Origin: an uncultured Eubacteriales bacterium
Lineage (GTDB): Bacteria; Bacillota; Clostridia; Oscillospirales; Oscillospiraceae
NCBI GenBank assembly: GCA_900546295.1
Contig: URCK01000047.1
Coordinates: 1 to 13,806, forward strand
Direction: 5' to 3'
DNA length: 13,806 nucleotides
Shown piece by piece: positions 6,715 to 12,756 of this stretch (the first letter of the stretch is position 1; every line of letters starts with the position of its first letter). The notes beneath the pieces are model-generated. The model made no database searches, had not been told where the DNA came from, and saw only the letters and a program-made list of their open reading frames with translations. A program made the translations under genes and the position numbers.

Positions 6715-7293
6715 ATGCCTGATACTTGGGAAGCGCTCGAACACGAGTGCAAAAACTGCCGCGAATGCTCGCTGTGCGAAACGCGCACGAACGTCGTCTT
6801 CGGCGTCGGCAGCCGGAATGCCGAGGTTTTGTTCATCGGCGAAGGCCCCGGCGCGAACGAGGATGCGCAGGGCGAGCCGTTTGTCGGCCGCGCGGGGCAC
6901 CTGCTCGACGATATGCTCGAGATCATCGGCCTCACGCGCGAGGATGTGTACATTGCAAACATCGTCAAATGCCGCCCGCCCGAAAACCGTGACCCGCTCG
7001 GCGTGGAGCAGGACGCCTGCATCGGCTATCTCCGCCGTCAGGCCGCGCTCCTGCGCCCGAAGATCATCGTCTGCCTCGGGCGCATCGCAGCAATGCGCAT
7101 CATCAAGCCCGACTTCAAGATCACGCGCGAGCATGGGCAGTGGTTTGAAAAGGGCGGCATCCAGATGATGGCCGTCTACCACCCTGCGGCGCTGCTGCGC
7201 GACCCGCGCCGCCGCCCGGAAACCTTTGAGGACTTCAAGGCCTTACAGCGGAAGATCAATGAGCTTTGCGAACACACCCATGCCAATTCCTAA
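6715..7293 (+). CDS. Family 4 uracil-DNA glycosylase with Fe-S cluster
   Basis: A 192-residue enzyme that removes uracil from DNA to start base excision repair. The active-site block GEGPGANEDAQGEPFVGRAG (42-61) and HPAALLRDP (156-164) are the two signature motifs of type 4 UDGs. Four cysteines fit the [4Fe-4S] ligand set: Cys15 and Cys18 (CRECSL), Cys86 (VKCRPPENR) and Cys102, in CX2C and CX15C spacing. Extra cysteines 12 and 21 flank the first pair. I place the start at ATG 6715, because AGGAG lies nine bases before it and the promoter at 6658-6686 would start the mRNA downstream of the alternative ATG 6646. The N-terminus also matches the family's usual start a few residues before the first cysteines. 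It is apparently monocistronic. No terminator is evident before the next promoter. Confidence 0.93.
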   Translation: MPDTWEALEHECKNCRECSLCETRTNVVFGVGSRNAEVLFIGEGPGANEDAQGEPFVGRAGHLLDDMLEIIGLTREDVYIANIVKCRPPENRDPLGVEQDACIGYLRRQAALLRPKIIVCLGRIAAMRIIKPDFKITREHGQWFEKGGIQMMAVYHPAALLRDPRRRPETFEDFKALQRKINELCEHTHANS

Positions 7294-7367
7294 TGGAAAA
7301 CTCATACTTTTGACATTCTCGTCCCCAATGCATGCCTGATCCTGTCACTTTTTGGATAAAAATGCTC

Positions 7368-7396
7368 TTGACGGCCATTTTTGTGTGTGCTATATT
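7368..7396 (+). promoter_or_regulatory. Promoter of the ABC importer leader transcript
   Basis: TTGACG (7368-7373) and TATATT (7391-7396) are 17 bases apart, with an extended TGC immediately before the -10. The predicted start is near 7403, about 25 bases before the leader-peptide ATG. The region around it (7294-7655) is markedly more AT-rich than the flanking genes. Confidence 0.82.
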
Positions 7397-7427
7397 ACCA
7401 ATATCCTTTAGAAAGGACCTTGAGCAG

Positions 7428-7523
7428 ATGATGAAGACCGCTTTCAGCACCGTATATCGCTATTATTACTCTTACTTTTATTGCAAGGAAAAAGTAAGAG
7501 CGATTTGTGATGCCCGTAACTGA
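7428..7523 (+). CDS. Tyrosine-rich leader peptide of an attenuator
   Basis: A 31-residue open frame (MMKTAFSTV start, CDARN end). Residues 10-18 read YRYYYSYFY: six Tyr and one Phe in nine codons (7455-7481), with another Phe at residue 6 and no Trp. AAAGGA (7412-7417) lies ten bases before ATG 7428; ATG 7431 is a possible alternative start. The stop codon TGA (7521-7523) is followed within two bases by a segment that can pair with the 5' side of the downstream terminator. A short ORF dense in one amino acid, placed between a promoter and an intrinsic terminator ahead of a transporter operon, is the hallmark of ribosome-mediated attenuation. Scarcity of charged tRNA-Tyr would stall the ribosome here. 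A longer frame starting at 7332 exists but begins upstream of the predicted transcript. The peptide probably has no function beyond being translated. Confidence 0.8.
   Translation: MMKTAFSTVYRYYYSYFYCKEKVRAICDARN
7469..7500 (+). promoter_or_regulatory. Leader hairpin within the Tyr-codon region (pause hairpin candidate)
   Basis: Perfect 11-base arms, CTCTTACTTTT (7469-7479) and AAAAGTAAGAG (7490-7500), with a ten-base loop. The left arm is made of the later Tyr/Phe codons. In known attenuators the corresponding 1:2 hairpin pauses RNA polymerase until the ribosome catches up. A ribosome stalled at 7455-7481 would melt it. Confidence 0.65.
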
Positions 7524-7524
7524 A

Positions 7525-7580
7525 CGGTTTGCACCAACACTGAAAGGTCACTTCAATCAGAGTTGCGTTTAAAAAACCCG
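7525..7580 (+). promoter_or_regulatory. Candidate antiterminator fold
   Basis: CGGTTT (7525-7530) can pair with AAACCCG (7574-7580, one C bulged). CAAC-A-CTGA (7535-7543) can pair with TCAG-A-GTTG (7557-7565) around one A-A mismatch. This would sequester bases 7574-7580 of the terminator 5' arm. A ribosome at the leader stop codon (7521-7523) would cover the upstream arm. The fold has an unpaired internal loop and was drawn by eye without energy calculation. Confidence 0.45.
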
Positions 7581-7613
7581 CCGTATGGACCACAAGTCCT
7601 TACAGCGGGTTTT
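7573..7613 (+). terminator. Intrinsic terminator of the attenuator
   Basis: The outer helix is AAAACCCGC (7573-7581) with GCGGGTTTT (7605-7613). After one mismatch, the inner helix GTATGGAC (7583-7590) pairs with GTCCTTAC (7596-7603), with one T-T mismatch and a five-base loop. The T-run continues as TTTTCTTATTA. It lies between the leader peptide and the substrate-binding protein gene, so it must be read through for expression. Confidence 0.88.
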
Positions 7614-7655
7614 CTTATTATCCGCAACAAAACAAAACATTTGGAGGAAAAAAGC

Positions 7656-8657
7656 ATGAACACCAAACGCATCGTTTCTCTTGTCGCCTCTCTTGCCCTC
7701 GTTCTCAGTTTGAGTCTGGGGCTGAGCGGCTGCGGCGATAAGGCCGCGCAGGACGACTCTCAGGACAGCACGGACGGCAGCGCCAAGTACGTCGTCGGCA
7801 TCTGCCAGCTCGTGCAGCACGAGGCGCTCGACGCCGCCACGCAGGGCTTCATCGACGCGCTGAACGAGGCGCTGCCCGGCGAGGTCGAATTCCAGAACAA
7901 GAACGCCTCCGGCGACAGCGCCAACTGCTCCACCATCGTCAACGGCTTCGTTTCTGACGGCGTGGATCTCATCATGGCGAACGCCACCGGCGCGCTGACC
8001 GCCGCCGCTGCCGCCACGAGCGATATTCCCATCCTCGGCACCTCCATCACTGCCTACGGTGTTGCCCTTGATATCGACAACTTCAGCGGCACGGTCGGCG
8101 GCAACATCTCCGGCACGAGCGACCTTGCCGACCTCGGCAAGCAGGCCGATATGATCAGCGAGTGGTTCCCCGAGGCCAAGAAGGTCGCGCTGCTGTTCTG
8201 CTCCGGCGAGCCCAACTCCCGCTACCAGATTGAAGAGGTCGCCAAGTGTCTCTCCGACAAGGGCATTGAAACGAAGGAATTTGCCTTCACCGACACCAAC
8301 GACGTCGCTTCCGTCACGCAGTCCGCTGCCGACTACGCCGACGTTGTCTACATCCCCACCGACAACACCGCCGCTTCCAACACCGAGGCCATCTCCAACG
8401 TGCTTGTTCCTGCCGGCGTTCCCGCCATCTGCGGCGAAGAGGGCATCTGCAAGGGCTGCGGTGTGGCGACGCTTTCCATCAGCTACTATGATCTCGGCGT
8501 GACCACCGGCAAGATGGCCGCGAAGATCCTCACCGGCGAGGCCGATATCTCCGAGATGCCCATCGAATTCACCGAGGCGACCCCGAAGTATAACGCCGCC
8601 ATGTGCGAGACGCTCGGCATCACCCCGCTGGACGGCTACACCGCCATCGAGGACTGA
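7656..8657 (+). CDS. ABC transporter substrate-binding lipoprotein, TrpX type (probable tyrosine/aromatic amino acid)
   Basis: A 333-residue secreted lipoprotein. A basic N-terminus (MNTKR) and a hydrophobic stretch (residues 6-22) lead to the lipobox LSGC, with the lipidated Cys26. A short acidic Asp/Ser-rich linker follows, then a periplasmic-binding fold from about residue 43 (KYVVGICQLVQHEALD), including NASGD, a VDLIMANATGALTAAAAAT segment and TLSISYYDLGVTTGKMAAKIL near the end. This matches the PF04392 family, which includes TrpX-type aromatic amino acid binding proteins. GGAGG lies before ATG 7656. In-frame codons further upstream fall inside the terminator and are not translated from a ribosome site. 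The Tyr-rich leader suggests tyrosine, possibly other aromatic amino acids, as ligand. It is the first gene of a three-gene importer operon. Confidence 0.88.
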   Translation: MNTKRIVSLVASLALVLSLSLGLSGCGDKAAQDDSQDSTDGSAKYVVGICQLVQHEALDAATQGFIDALNEALPGEVEFQNKNASGDSANCSTIVNGFVSDGVDLIMANATGALTAAAAATSDIPILGTSITAYGVALDIDNFSGTVGGNISGTSDLADLGKQADMISEWFPEAKKVALLFCSGEPNSRYQIEEVAKCLSDKGIETKEFAFTDTNDVASVTQSAADYADVVYIPTDNTAASNTEAISNVLVPAGVPAICGEEGICKGCGVATLSISYYDLGVTTGKMAAKILTGEADISEMPIEFTEATPKYNAAMCETLGITPLDGYTAIED

Positions 8658-8676
8658 TCTGATTGCTTCCCCCCGC

Positions 8677-8708
8677 AGGCAGGGACGGGCTTTCTCCCGT
8701 CCCTGCCT
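8677..8708 (+). other. Strong intercistronic hairpin between binding-protein and permease genes
   Basis: Perfect 13-base arms (A plus GGCAGGGACGGG and its complement) with a six-base loop. There is no T-run, so it is not an intrinsic terminator. Such structures after the binding-protein gene commonly protect the upstream mRNA from 3' exonucleases, so the binding protein is made in excess of the membrane parts. That role is inferred here. Confidence 0.7.
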
Positions 8709-8734
8709 CAACAAGAGTTAGGAGGAGAGAACCC

Positions 8735-9673
8735 ATGAGTTTTCTTTCGTCGCTGATGAACGCCCTGCCCGGCGCGGCCGCACAGGGCCTTGCCTGGGGC
8801 ATCATGGCCATCGGCGTTTACATCACCTTCCGCATTCTGGACGTGGCCGACCTGACCGTTGACGGCTCGCTCGCAACCGGCGGCGCAGTGTGCGTCATGC
8901 TGATCCGCGCAGGCCTGAGCCCGTGGCTCGCGCTGCTGTGCGCGGTGCTCGCCGGTATGCTCGCAGGCTTTGTCACCGGCCTTTTCCATACGCGCTGCGG
9001 CATCCCCGCCATCCTTGCCGGTATCCTCACGCAGCTTGCGCTCTACTCTGTCAACCTGCGCATCATGGGCAGCAAGGCAAACCAGGCGCTGAGCGTTGAC
9101 AAGTACCCCCTGCTGCTCTCGCAGCGCTATGTGCGCGATTTGTCGCTCAAAAATCCGCTGCCGCTGCTGCTGCTTTTCACCGTCGCGGTCATCGCGCTGC
9201 TCTACTGGTTCTTCGGCACGGAGAAGGGCAGCTCCCTGCGCGCCACCGGCGCAAACCCCAACATGGCGCGCGCACAGGGCATCAACACGAACTCCAACAT
9301 CGTGCTCGGCCTGATGCTCTCCAACGGTCTTGTCGCCCTCTCGGGCGCGCTGCTCGCGCAGTATCAGGGTTCGAGCGACATCAACATGGGCCGCGGCGCG
9401 ATCGTCATCGGCCTTGCCGCCGTCATCATCGGCGAGGTCATCTTCGGCAAGGTCTTTATGAACTTCGGTCTCAAGCTCCTCGCCGTTTCCATCGGCGCGA
9501 TCATCTATTACATCGTGCTGCAGATCGTGCTCCAGCTCGGCCTGAACACCAACGACTTAAAGCTCATCACCGCCCTGATCGTGGCCGTCTTCCTCGCCAT
9601 TCCCTACTGGAAGAGCAGAATGTTCCGCCACACGGCGCAGAGCAAGCAGAAAGGGGGCAGCCAGAATGCTTGA
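8735..9673 (+). CDS. ABC transporter permease, BPD_transp_2 family (TrpY type)
   Basis: A 312-residue inner-membrane protein with about eight or nine hydrophobic segments (for example 17-37, 48-60, 64-83, 91-110, 142-160, 187-208, 222-237, 246-268 and 276-291). The loop FGTEKGSSLRATGANPNMARAQGIN (160-184) is the ATPase-contacting motif usual in branched-chain-type permeases of PF02653. GIPAILAGILTQLALYSVNLRIMG (89-112) also fits the TrpY-like subgroup. The start is ATG 8735, seven bases after a perfect TTAGGAGGAG site. An in-frame ATG at 8663 lies within the intercistronic hairpin region and is unlikely. The reading frame overlaps the ATPase gene by eight bases, so translation of the two is probably coupled. 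A single permease gene implies a homodimer. Confidence 0.9.
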   Translation: MSFLSSLMNALPGAAAQGLAWGIMAIGVYITFRILDVADLTVDGSLATGGAVCVMLIRAGLSPWLALLCAVLAGMLAGFVTGLFHTRCGIPAILAGILTQLALYSVNLRIMGSKANQALSVDKYPLLLSQRYVRDLSLKNPLPLLLLFTVAVIALLYWFFGTEKGSSLRATGANPNMARAQGINTNSNIVLGLMLSNGLVALSGALLAQYQGSSDINMGRGAIVIGLAAVIIGEVIFGKVFMNFGLKLLAVSIGAIIYYIVLQIVLQLGLNTNDLKLITALIVAVFLAIPYWKSRMFRHTAQSKQKGGSQNA

Positions 9674-10460
9674 ACTCAAGGACCTCTACAAGACCTTTAA
9701 CCCCGGCACGATCAACGCAAAGACCGCCCTCAGCGGCCTGAGCGTCACGCTCAACGACGGCGACTTCGTCACCGTCATCGGCGGCAACGGCGCGGGCAAG
9801 TCTACGATGCTCAACGCCACCGCCGGCACGTTCTTCGTCGACTCCGGCAAGGTCATCATCGACGGCGCGGACGTGACGAACCTTCCCGAGCACAAGCGCG
9901 CCGCCCTCATCGGCCGCGTCTTTCAGGACCCCATGATGGGCACGGCCCCCTCGATGCAGATCGAAGAGAACCTTGCTCTCGCCGCCCGCCGCGGCCAGCG
10001 CCGCGGGCTTGCCTGGGGCGTGACGAAGGACGAGCGCGAGCAGTACAGAAAGCTCCTCGGCGACCTCGGCCTCGGCCTTGAGTCCCGCCTTGCCACCAAG
10101 GTCGCAACGCTCTCGGGCGGCCAGCGCCAGGCGCTCACGTTGCTGATGGCGACGCTCAAGCGCCCCAAGCTATTGCTGCTCGACGAGCACACCGCCGCGC
10201 TCGACCCGAAGACCGCCGCCAAGGTCATGGAGCTGACCGACCGCATCGTGCGCGAGGGTCAGCTCACCACGCTGATGATCACGCACAACATGCGTGACGC
10301 CATCCAGTACGGCAACCGCCTCATCATGCTGCACGAGGGCCGCATCATCCTCGACATCTCGGGCGAGGAAAAGAAGAACCTCACCGTGCCCGACCTTCTC
10401 GAGCAGTTCACCAAGGCAAGCGGCGACGAGTTCGCCAACGACCGCGCGATCCTCTCCTGA
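9666..10460 (+). CDS. ABC transporter ATP-binding protein (TrpZ type)
   Basis: A 264-residue cytoplasmic ATPase. It has Walker A GGNGAGKST (39-47), Q-loop VFQDP (85-89), signature LSGGQRQA (149-156), Walker B LLLLDEHTAALDP (169-181) with catalytic Glu174, and H-loop His207 (MITHNM). The HTAALDP wording after Walker B and the large helical insertion between the Q-loop and signature (residues 100-140) are typical of ATPases paired with PF02653 permeases and PF04392 binding proteins. The gene overlaps the permease end and has AAAGGGGG upstream of the ATG, inside the permease coding sequence. It is the last gene of the importer operon and is followed by a strong terminator. Confidence 0.93.
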   Translation: MLELKDLYKTFNPGTINAKTALSGLSVTLNDGDFVTVIGGNGAGKSTMLNATAGTFFVDSGKVIIDGADVTNLPEHKRAALIGRVFQDPMMGTAPSMQIEENLALAARRGQRRGLAWGVTKDEREQYRKLLGDLGLGLESRLATKVATLSGGQRQALTLLMATLKRPKLLLLDEHTAALDPKTAAKVMELTDRIVREGQLTTLMITHNMRDAIQYGNRLIMLHEGRIILDISGEEKKNLTVPDLLEQFTKASGDEFANDRAILS

Positions 10461-10489
10461 TCCCCCGCATTTTCCTCCGATTTTATAGG

Positions 10490-10525
10490 AAAAAGCGCCT
10501 GAACGAGTCCGTTCAGGCGCTTTTT
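10490..10525. terminator. Bidirectional intrinsic terminator
   Basis: Perfect 16-base arms (AAAAAGCGCCTGAACG and its complement) with a four-base loop; the A-run and T-run make it work on both strands. It ends the importer operon (+) and the lipoprotein gene (-), which stops at 10536. Confidence 0.95.
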
Positions 10526-10535
10526 TGTTGTCTTG

Positions 10536-11180
10536 TCAGCCCTCCCGCAGCACGACCTCCACGATGCCGACATCCTCAGTGTCGGGATAGAAGGTCACCT
10601 CCCAGGGTTGGTCGAAGGTGGGGTCGACCTCGTGCTGCACCGCGCGCACCATCGCGCGCAGGCCGTCGCGGTCGGTCGTAAAGTAGCCAAAGCGCACGGC
10701 GATGCGCTTCACCGTCCCCTCCTCCGCCGTCAGGCGCAGAAGATCGGGCAGCGCTTCGGTGCTGGTCGCGGTGATGATCCCCGCCTGCTCCTCCGCCGTG
10801 CGGCGGTAGCCGAGGCGCACCTGCATCTCATAATAACCGTGCGCCTGCGCGTCGGTATAGCTGATGTAATCGAGCAGGTATGCTCCCAGCGGCGTTTCCT
10901 CCTGCACCTCGCGGCAGGCCTGCTCCGCCATCGACGCGGCGTTTTCGTCGCTGCCGTAGATGCGGACCGTTCCCTCCTCGCTGTGCTCGCCGAGGAGCAG
11001 CAGCAGCGCGTTGACAAGGTCCTGATAGCTGTCGGCCCGCAGAGTGTCGGCGTTCTCATTCTCCCAGTAGACCGCGCTGTGCGGCGCGGACACGCTGTAG
11101 CTGCGCTCGAGCACGACGTTGCCGCAGCCCGAAAGTGAAAGGCAGAGCGCCAGCAGAAGCGCTATGAACTTTTTGCGCAT
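10536..11180 (-). CDS. Uncharacterised lipoprotein
   Basis: A 214-residue protein with a clear lipoprotein signal: MRKK, a hydrophobic run to residue 15, then the lipobox LSGC with Cys19. The mature part has alternating polar strands and helices: VVLERSYSVSAPHSAVYW (22-39), an ADTLRADSYQDLVNALLLLL helix (44-63), a short VRIYG strand, a long acidic helix, and a C-terminal WEVTFYPDTEDVGIVEVVL strand region. I do not recognise a named family and give no function. GGAGGGAGGGAG precedes the ATG. It lies 26 bases downstream of the LUD-domain gene on the same strand and is the last gene before the bidirectional terminator, so it probably belongs to the same transcript. Similar surface lipoproteins of unknown role are common in gut Clostridia. 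Confidence 0.8.
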   Translation of the reverse strand: MRKKFIALLLALCLSLSGCGNVVLERSYSVSAPHSAVYWENENADTLRADSYQDLVNALLLLLGEHSEEGTVRIYGSDENAASMAEQACREVQEETPLGAYLLDYISYTDAQAHGYYEMQVRLGYRRTAEEQAGIITATSTEALPDLLRLTAEEGTVKRIAVRFGYFTTDRDGLRAMVRAVQHEVDPTFDQPWEVTFYPDTEDVGIVEVVLREG

Positions 11181-11206
11181 GGCGCTCCCTCCCTCCGGCG
11201 CGGTTT

Positions 11207-11812
11207 TTAGTAGCCGAGCGGCTCATCGATGAGCACGACCTCCGTCTCACAGCCCCTGACGGCTTCCCACAGCACGGTAAGGGCGCGGCAGATGCGCTGC
11301 GGGCTCTTGCAGTCGTAGCAGCGGTCACCCTTCACAGCGCAGGGCGTCTTCACGCCGAGGCGCTGGGCGTTTTTCGGCGCGGCGATGTTGCGGGCGCGCC
11401 AGAGCGCCTCGTCATAGCTCGGAGCGAGCTTGTTGCTGCCGATGACGAGCCAGACCTTCTTGTGGCCGTAGAGCGACGAGGACACGCGGTTGCCCGTGCC
11501 GTCGATGTTGATGATCTCGCCCGTCTCGGCAAGGCCGTTGGCGGAGAGCAGGTAGTGCTCGCAGGTCGAGGCGTTTTTCAGCACCTCGCTCGCGTCCATC
11601 CCCTCCGGCACGTTCCAGTGGCTGTGCATCGTGTTGTGCGCGCTGAGGCTTTCAAAAAGCCCCATCTGTGAGAGCGTCATGCTGCCGCCGAAGGAAACGC
11701 TCGAATGGTCGATCTGCGCATTGAGATAGTCCGCGGCCTCCTTTGCCGATGCAAAGGTCGACACGGTAAAGCCGCGCGCTTCCAGATTCTTTTTGGCCGT
11801 TGTAAAATCCAT
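11207..11812 (-). CDS. LUD-domain protein (LutC-like, PF02589)
   Basis: A 201-residue cytoplasmic protein. The LUD fold is recognisable from the N-terminal helix, SVSFGGSMTLSQMGL (38-52) containing the family GGS-MT motif, SANGLAETGEIINIDGTGNRVSS (90-112), and KVWLVIGSNKLAPSYDEALWRAR (119-141). The C-terminus carries four cysteines (158, 165, 168, 175) as CAVKGDRCYDCKSPQRIC, a pattern common in stand-alone clostridial LUD proteins. It could bind a metal or Fe-S cluster, which is inference. LutC itself acts with LutA and LutB in lactate oxidation, but no such partners are here, so a role in lactate use is not supported. GAGGAGG precedes the ATG. It lies between YitT and the lipoprotein in a tight same-strand run. 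Confidence 0.87.
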   Translation of the reverse strand: MDFTTAKKNLEARGFTVSTFASAKEAADYLNAQIDHSSVSFGGSMTLSQMGLFESLSAHNTMHSHWNVPEGMDASEVLKNASTCEHYLLSANGLAETGEIINIDGTGNRVSSSLYGHKKVWLVIGSNKLAPSYDEALWRARNIAAPKNAQRLGVKTPCAVKGDRCYDCKSPQRICRALTVLWEAVRGCETEVVLIDEPLGY

Positions 11813-11847
11813 GCTCTTACCTCCTCAAAAGCAAAGTATCTCTTTTC

Positions 11848-12717
11848 TCAAAGCCCCTTGGGGTTATACTGGCCGAAGCCCTCGCCCAGCACCTCGCTCG
11901 CGTCGCAGACGATGAAAAAGGCGTCGGGGTCCAGCTCCTTGATGAAGCGCTTGATCATCACCGCCTCTTTGTTGTGCACCGCGCACAGCAGCAGCGGGCG
12001 GTCCGCGCCCGTGTAGCCGCCTTTGCCATGGATGAGCGTCACGCCCTTGTCGAGCTTGATCATCTCGCGCATGATCTCTTCATACTTGCTGCTGATGATA
12101 TAGGCGAGCTTCGCCGTATTCTGGCCGTAAACGACCAGATCAAGTACCTTCGTCGTAATGTAGAGCGCGAGTGCGCCGTAGAGGGCGTTGTTGAGGCTCT
12201 TGAATACCGAGGCGTAGATCAGAATGATCGTCAGGTCGATGCCAAGGCAGATGTTGCCGATGGAAAAGCCCTCGATGCGCGAACGCAGGATCCACGCGCC
12301 AAGCTCCGAGCCGCCCGTGGTTGCCTCCTCGCGAAACAAAAGGCCCGAGGCGATGCCGAGCGTCACGCCGCCGTAAAGGCAGGCGAGCAGCGGGTCCATC
12401 GGCGAGAACTCATAGAGTGCGGCAATGATATCGATGAGCAGCGAGCTGAGCGCCATCGTGTAGATGGACTTCACGAGAAAGGCGAAACCGAATTTTTTGA
12501 GACCCGCGCCGAACAGCGGCACATTGAGCACAATGATCATCACGCCGACCGGCAGCACCGGGACAAAAAAATTGATGATCTGCGAAATACCCGTAAAGCC
12601 GCCGACGGTAAAGTCGTTGGGCGCATAGAACCAGTCAAAGGACAGCGCATACAGCACGCACGCCAGCGTGATGATGATATAGCTGCGCACCTGATCGGAA
12701 ACTTTTGTTTTCTTCAT
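11848..12717 (-). CDS. YitT family membrane protein (DUF161 + DUF2179)
   Basis: A 289-residue protein with five or six membrane segments in residues 10-195 and a soluble C-terminal domain from about 200. Family motifs seen are ALSFDWFYAPNDFTVGGFTGISQI (24-47), NVPLF (65-69), LYGGVTLGIASGLLFREEATTGGSE (114-138) and the DUF2179 part with AYIISSKYEEI, GVTLIHGKGGYTG (225-237) and DPDAFFIVCDASEVLGEGF (263-281). The DUF2179 domain is a small ferredoxin-like fold thought to bind a ligand. The transport function of the family is not settled. The ribosome site is weak (GAGAGAGAAGAGAG). It begins 39 bases after the topoisomerase gene on the same strand and is 35 bases before the LUD gene, so it may be transcribed from upstream. 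Confidence 0.93.
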   Translation of the reverse strand: MKKTKVSDQVRSYIIITLACVLYALSFDWFYAPNDFTVGGFTGISQIINFFVPVLPVGVMIIVLNVPLFGAGLKKFGFAFLVKSIYTMALSSLLIDIIAALYEFSPMDPLLACLYGGVTLGIASGLLFREEATTGGSELGAWILRSRIEGFSIGNICLGIDLTIILIYASVFKSLNNALYGALALYITTKVLDLVVYGQNTAKLAYIISSKYEEIMREMIKLDKGVTLIHGKGGYTGADRPLLLCAVHNKEAVMIKRFIKELDPDAFFIVCDASEVLGEGFGQYNPKGL

Positions 12718-12756
12718 AAACTCTCTTCTCTCTCAACCAATTTTGTATTGCATTTT

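Noticed and set aside
7310..7338. Second promoter using TTGACA at 7310-7315
   Set aside because: The -35 is perfect, but nothing resembling a -10 lies 16-18 bases downstream.
7332..7427. N-terminal extension of the leader ORF from ATG 7332
   Set aside because: It starts upstream of the 7368-7396 promoter and the predicted transcription start, and no ribosome site precedes it, whereas AAAGGA precedes 7428.
7403..7655. T-box or riboswitch in the importer leader
   Set aside because: No T-box AGGGUGGNACCGCG-type sequence or other riboswitch consensus is visible; the leader is explained better by the Tyr-rich ORF plus terminator.
7569..8714. 381-codon minus-strand open frame opposite the binding-protein gene
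   Set aside because: A Gly/Val/Asp-rich shadow of the real gene, which has a lipoprotein signal and ribosome site on the plus strand; it would also run through the terminator hairpin.
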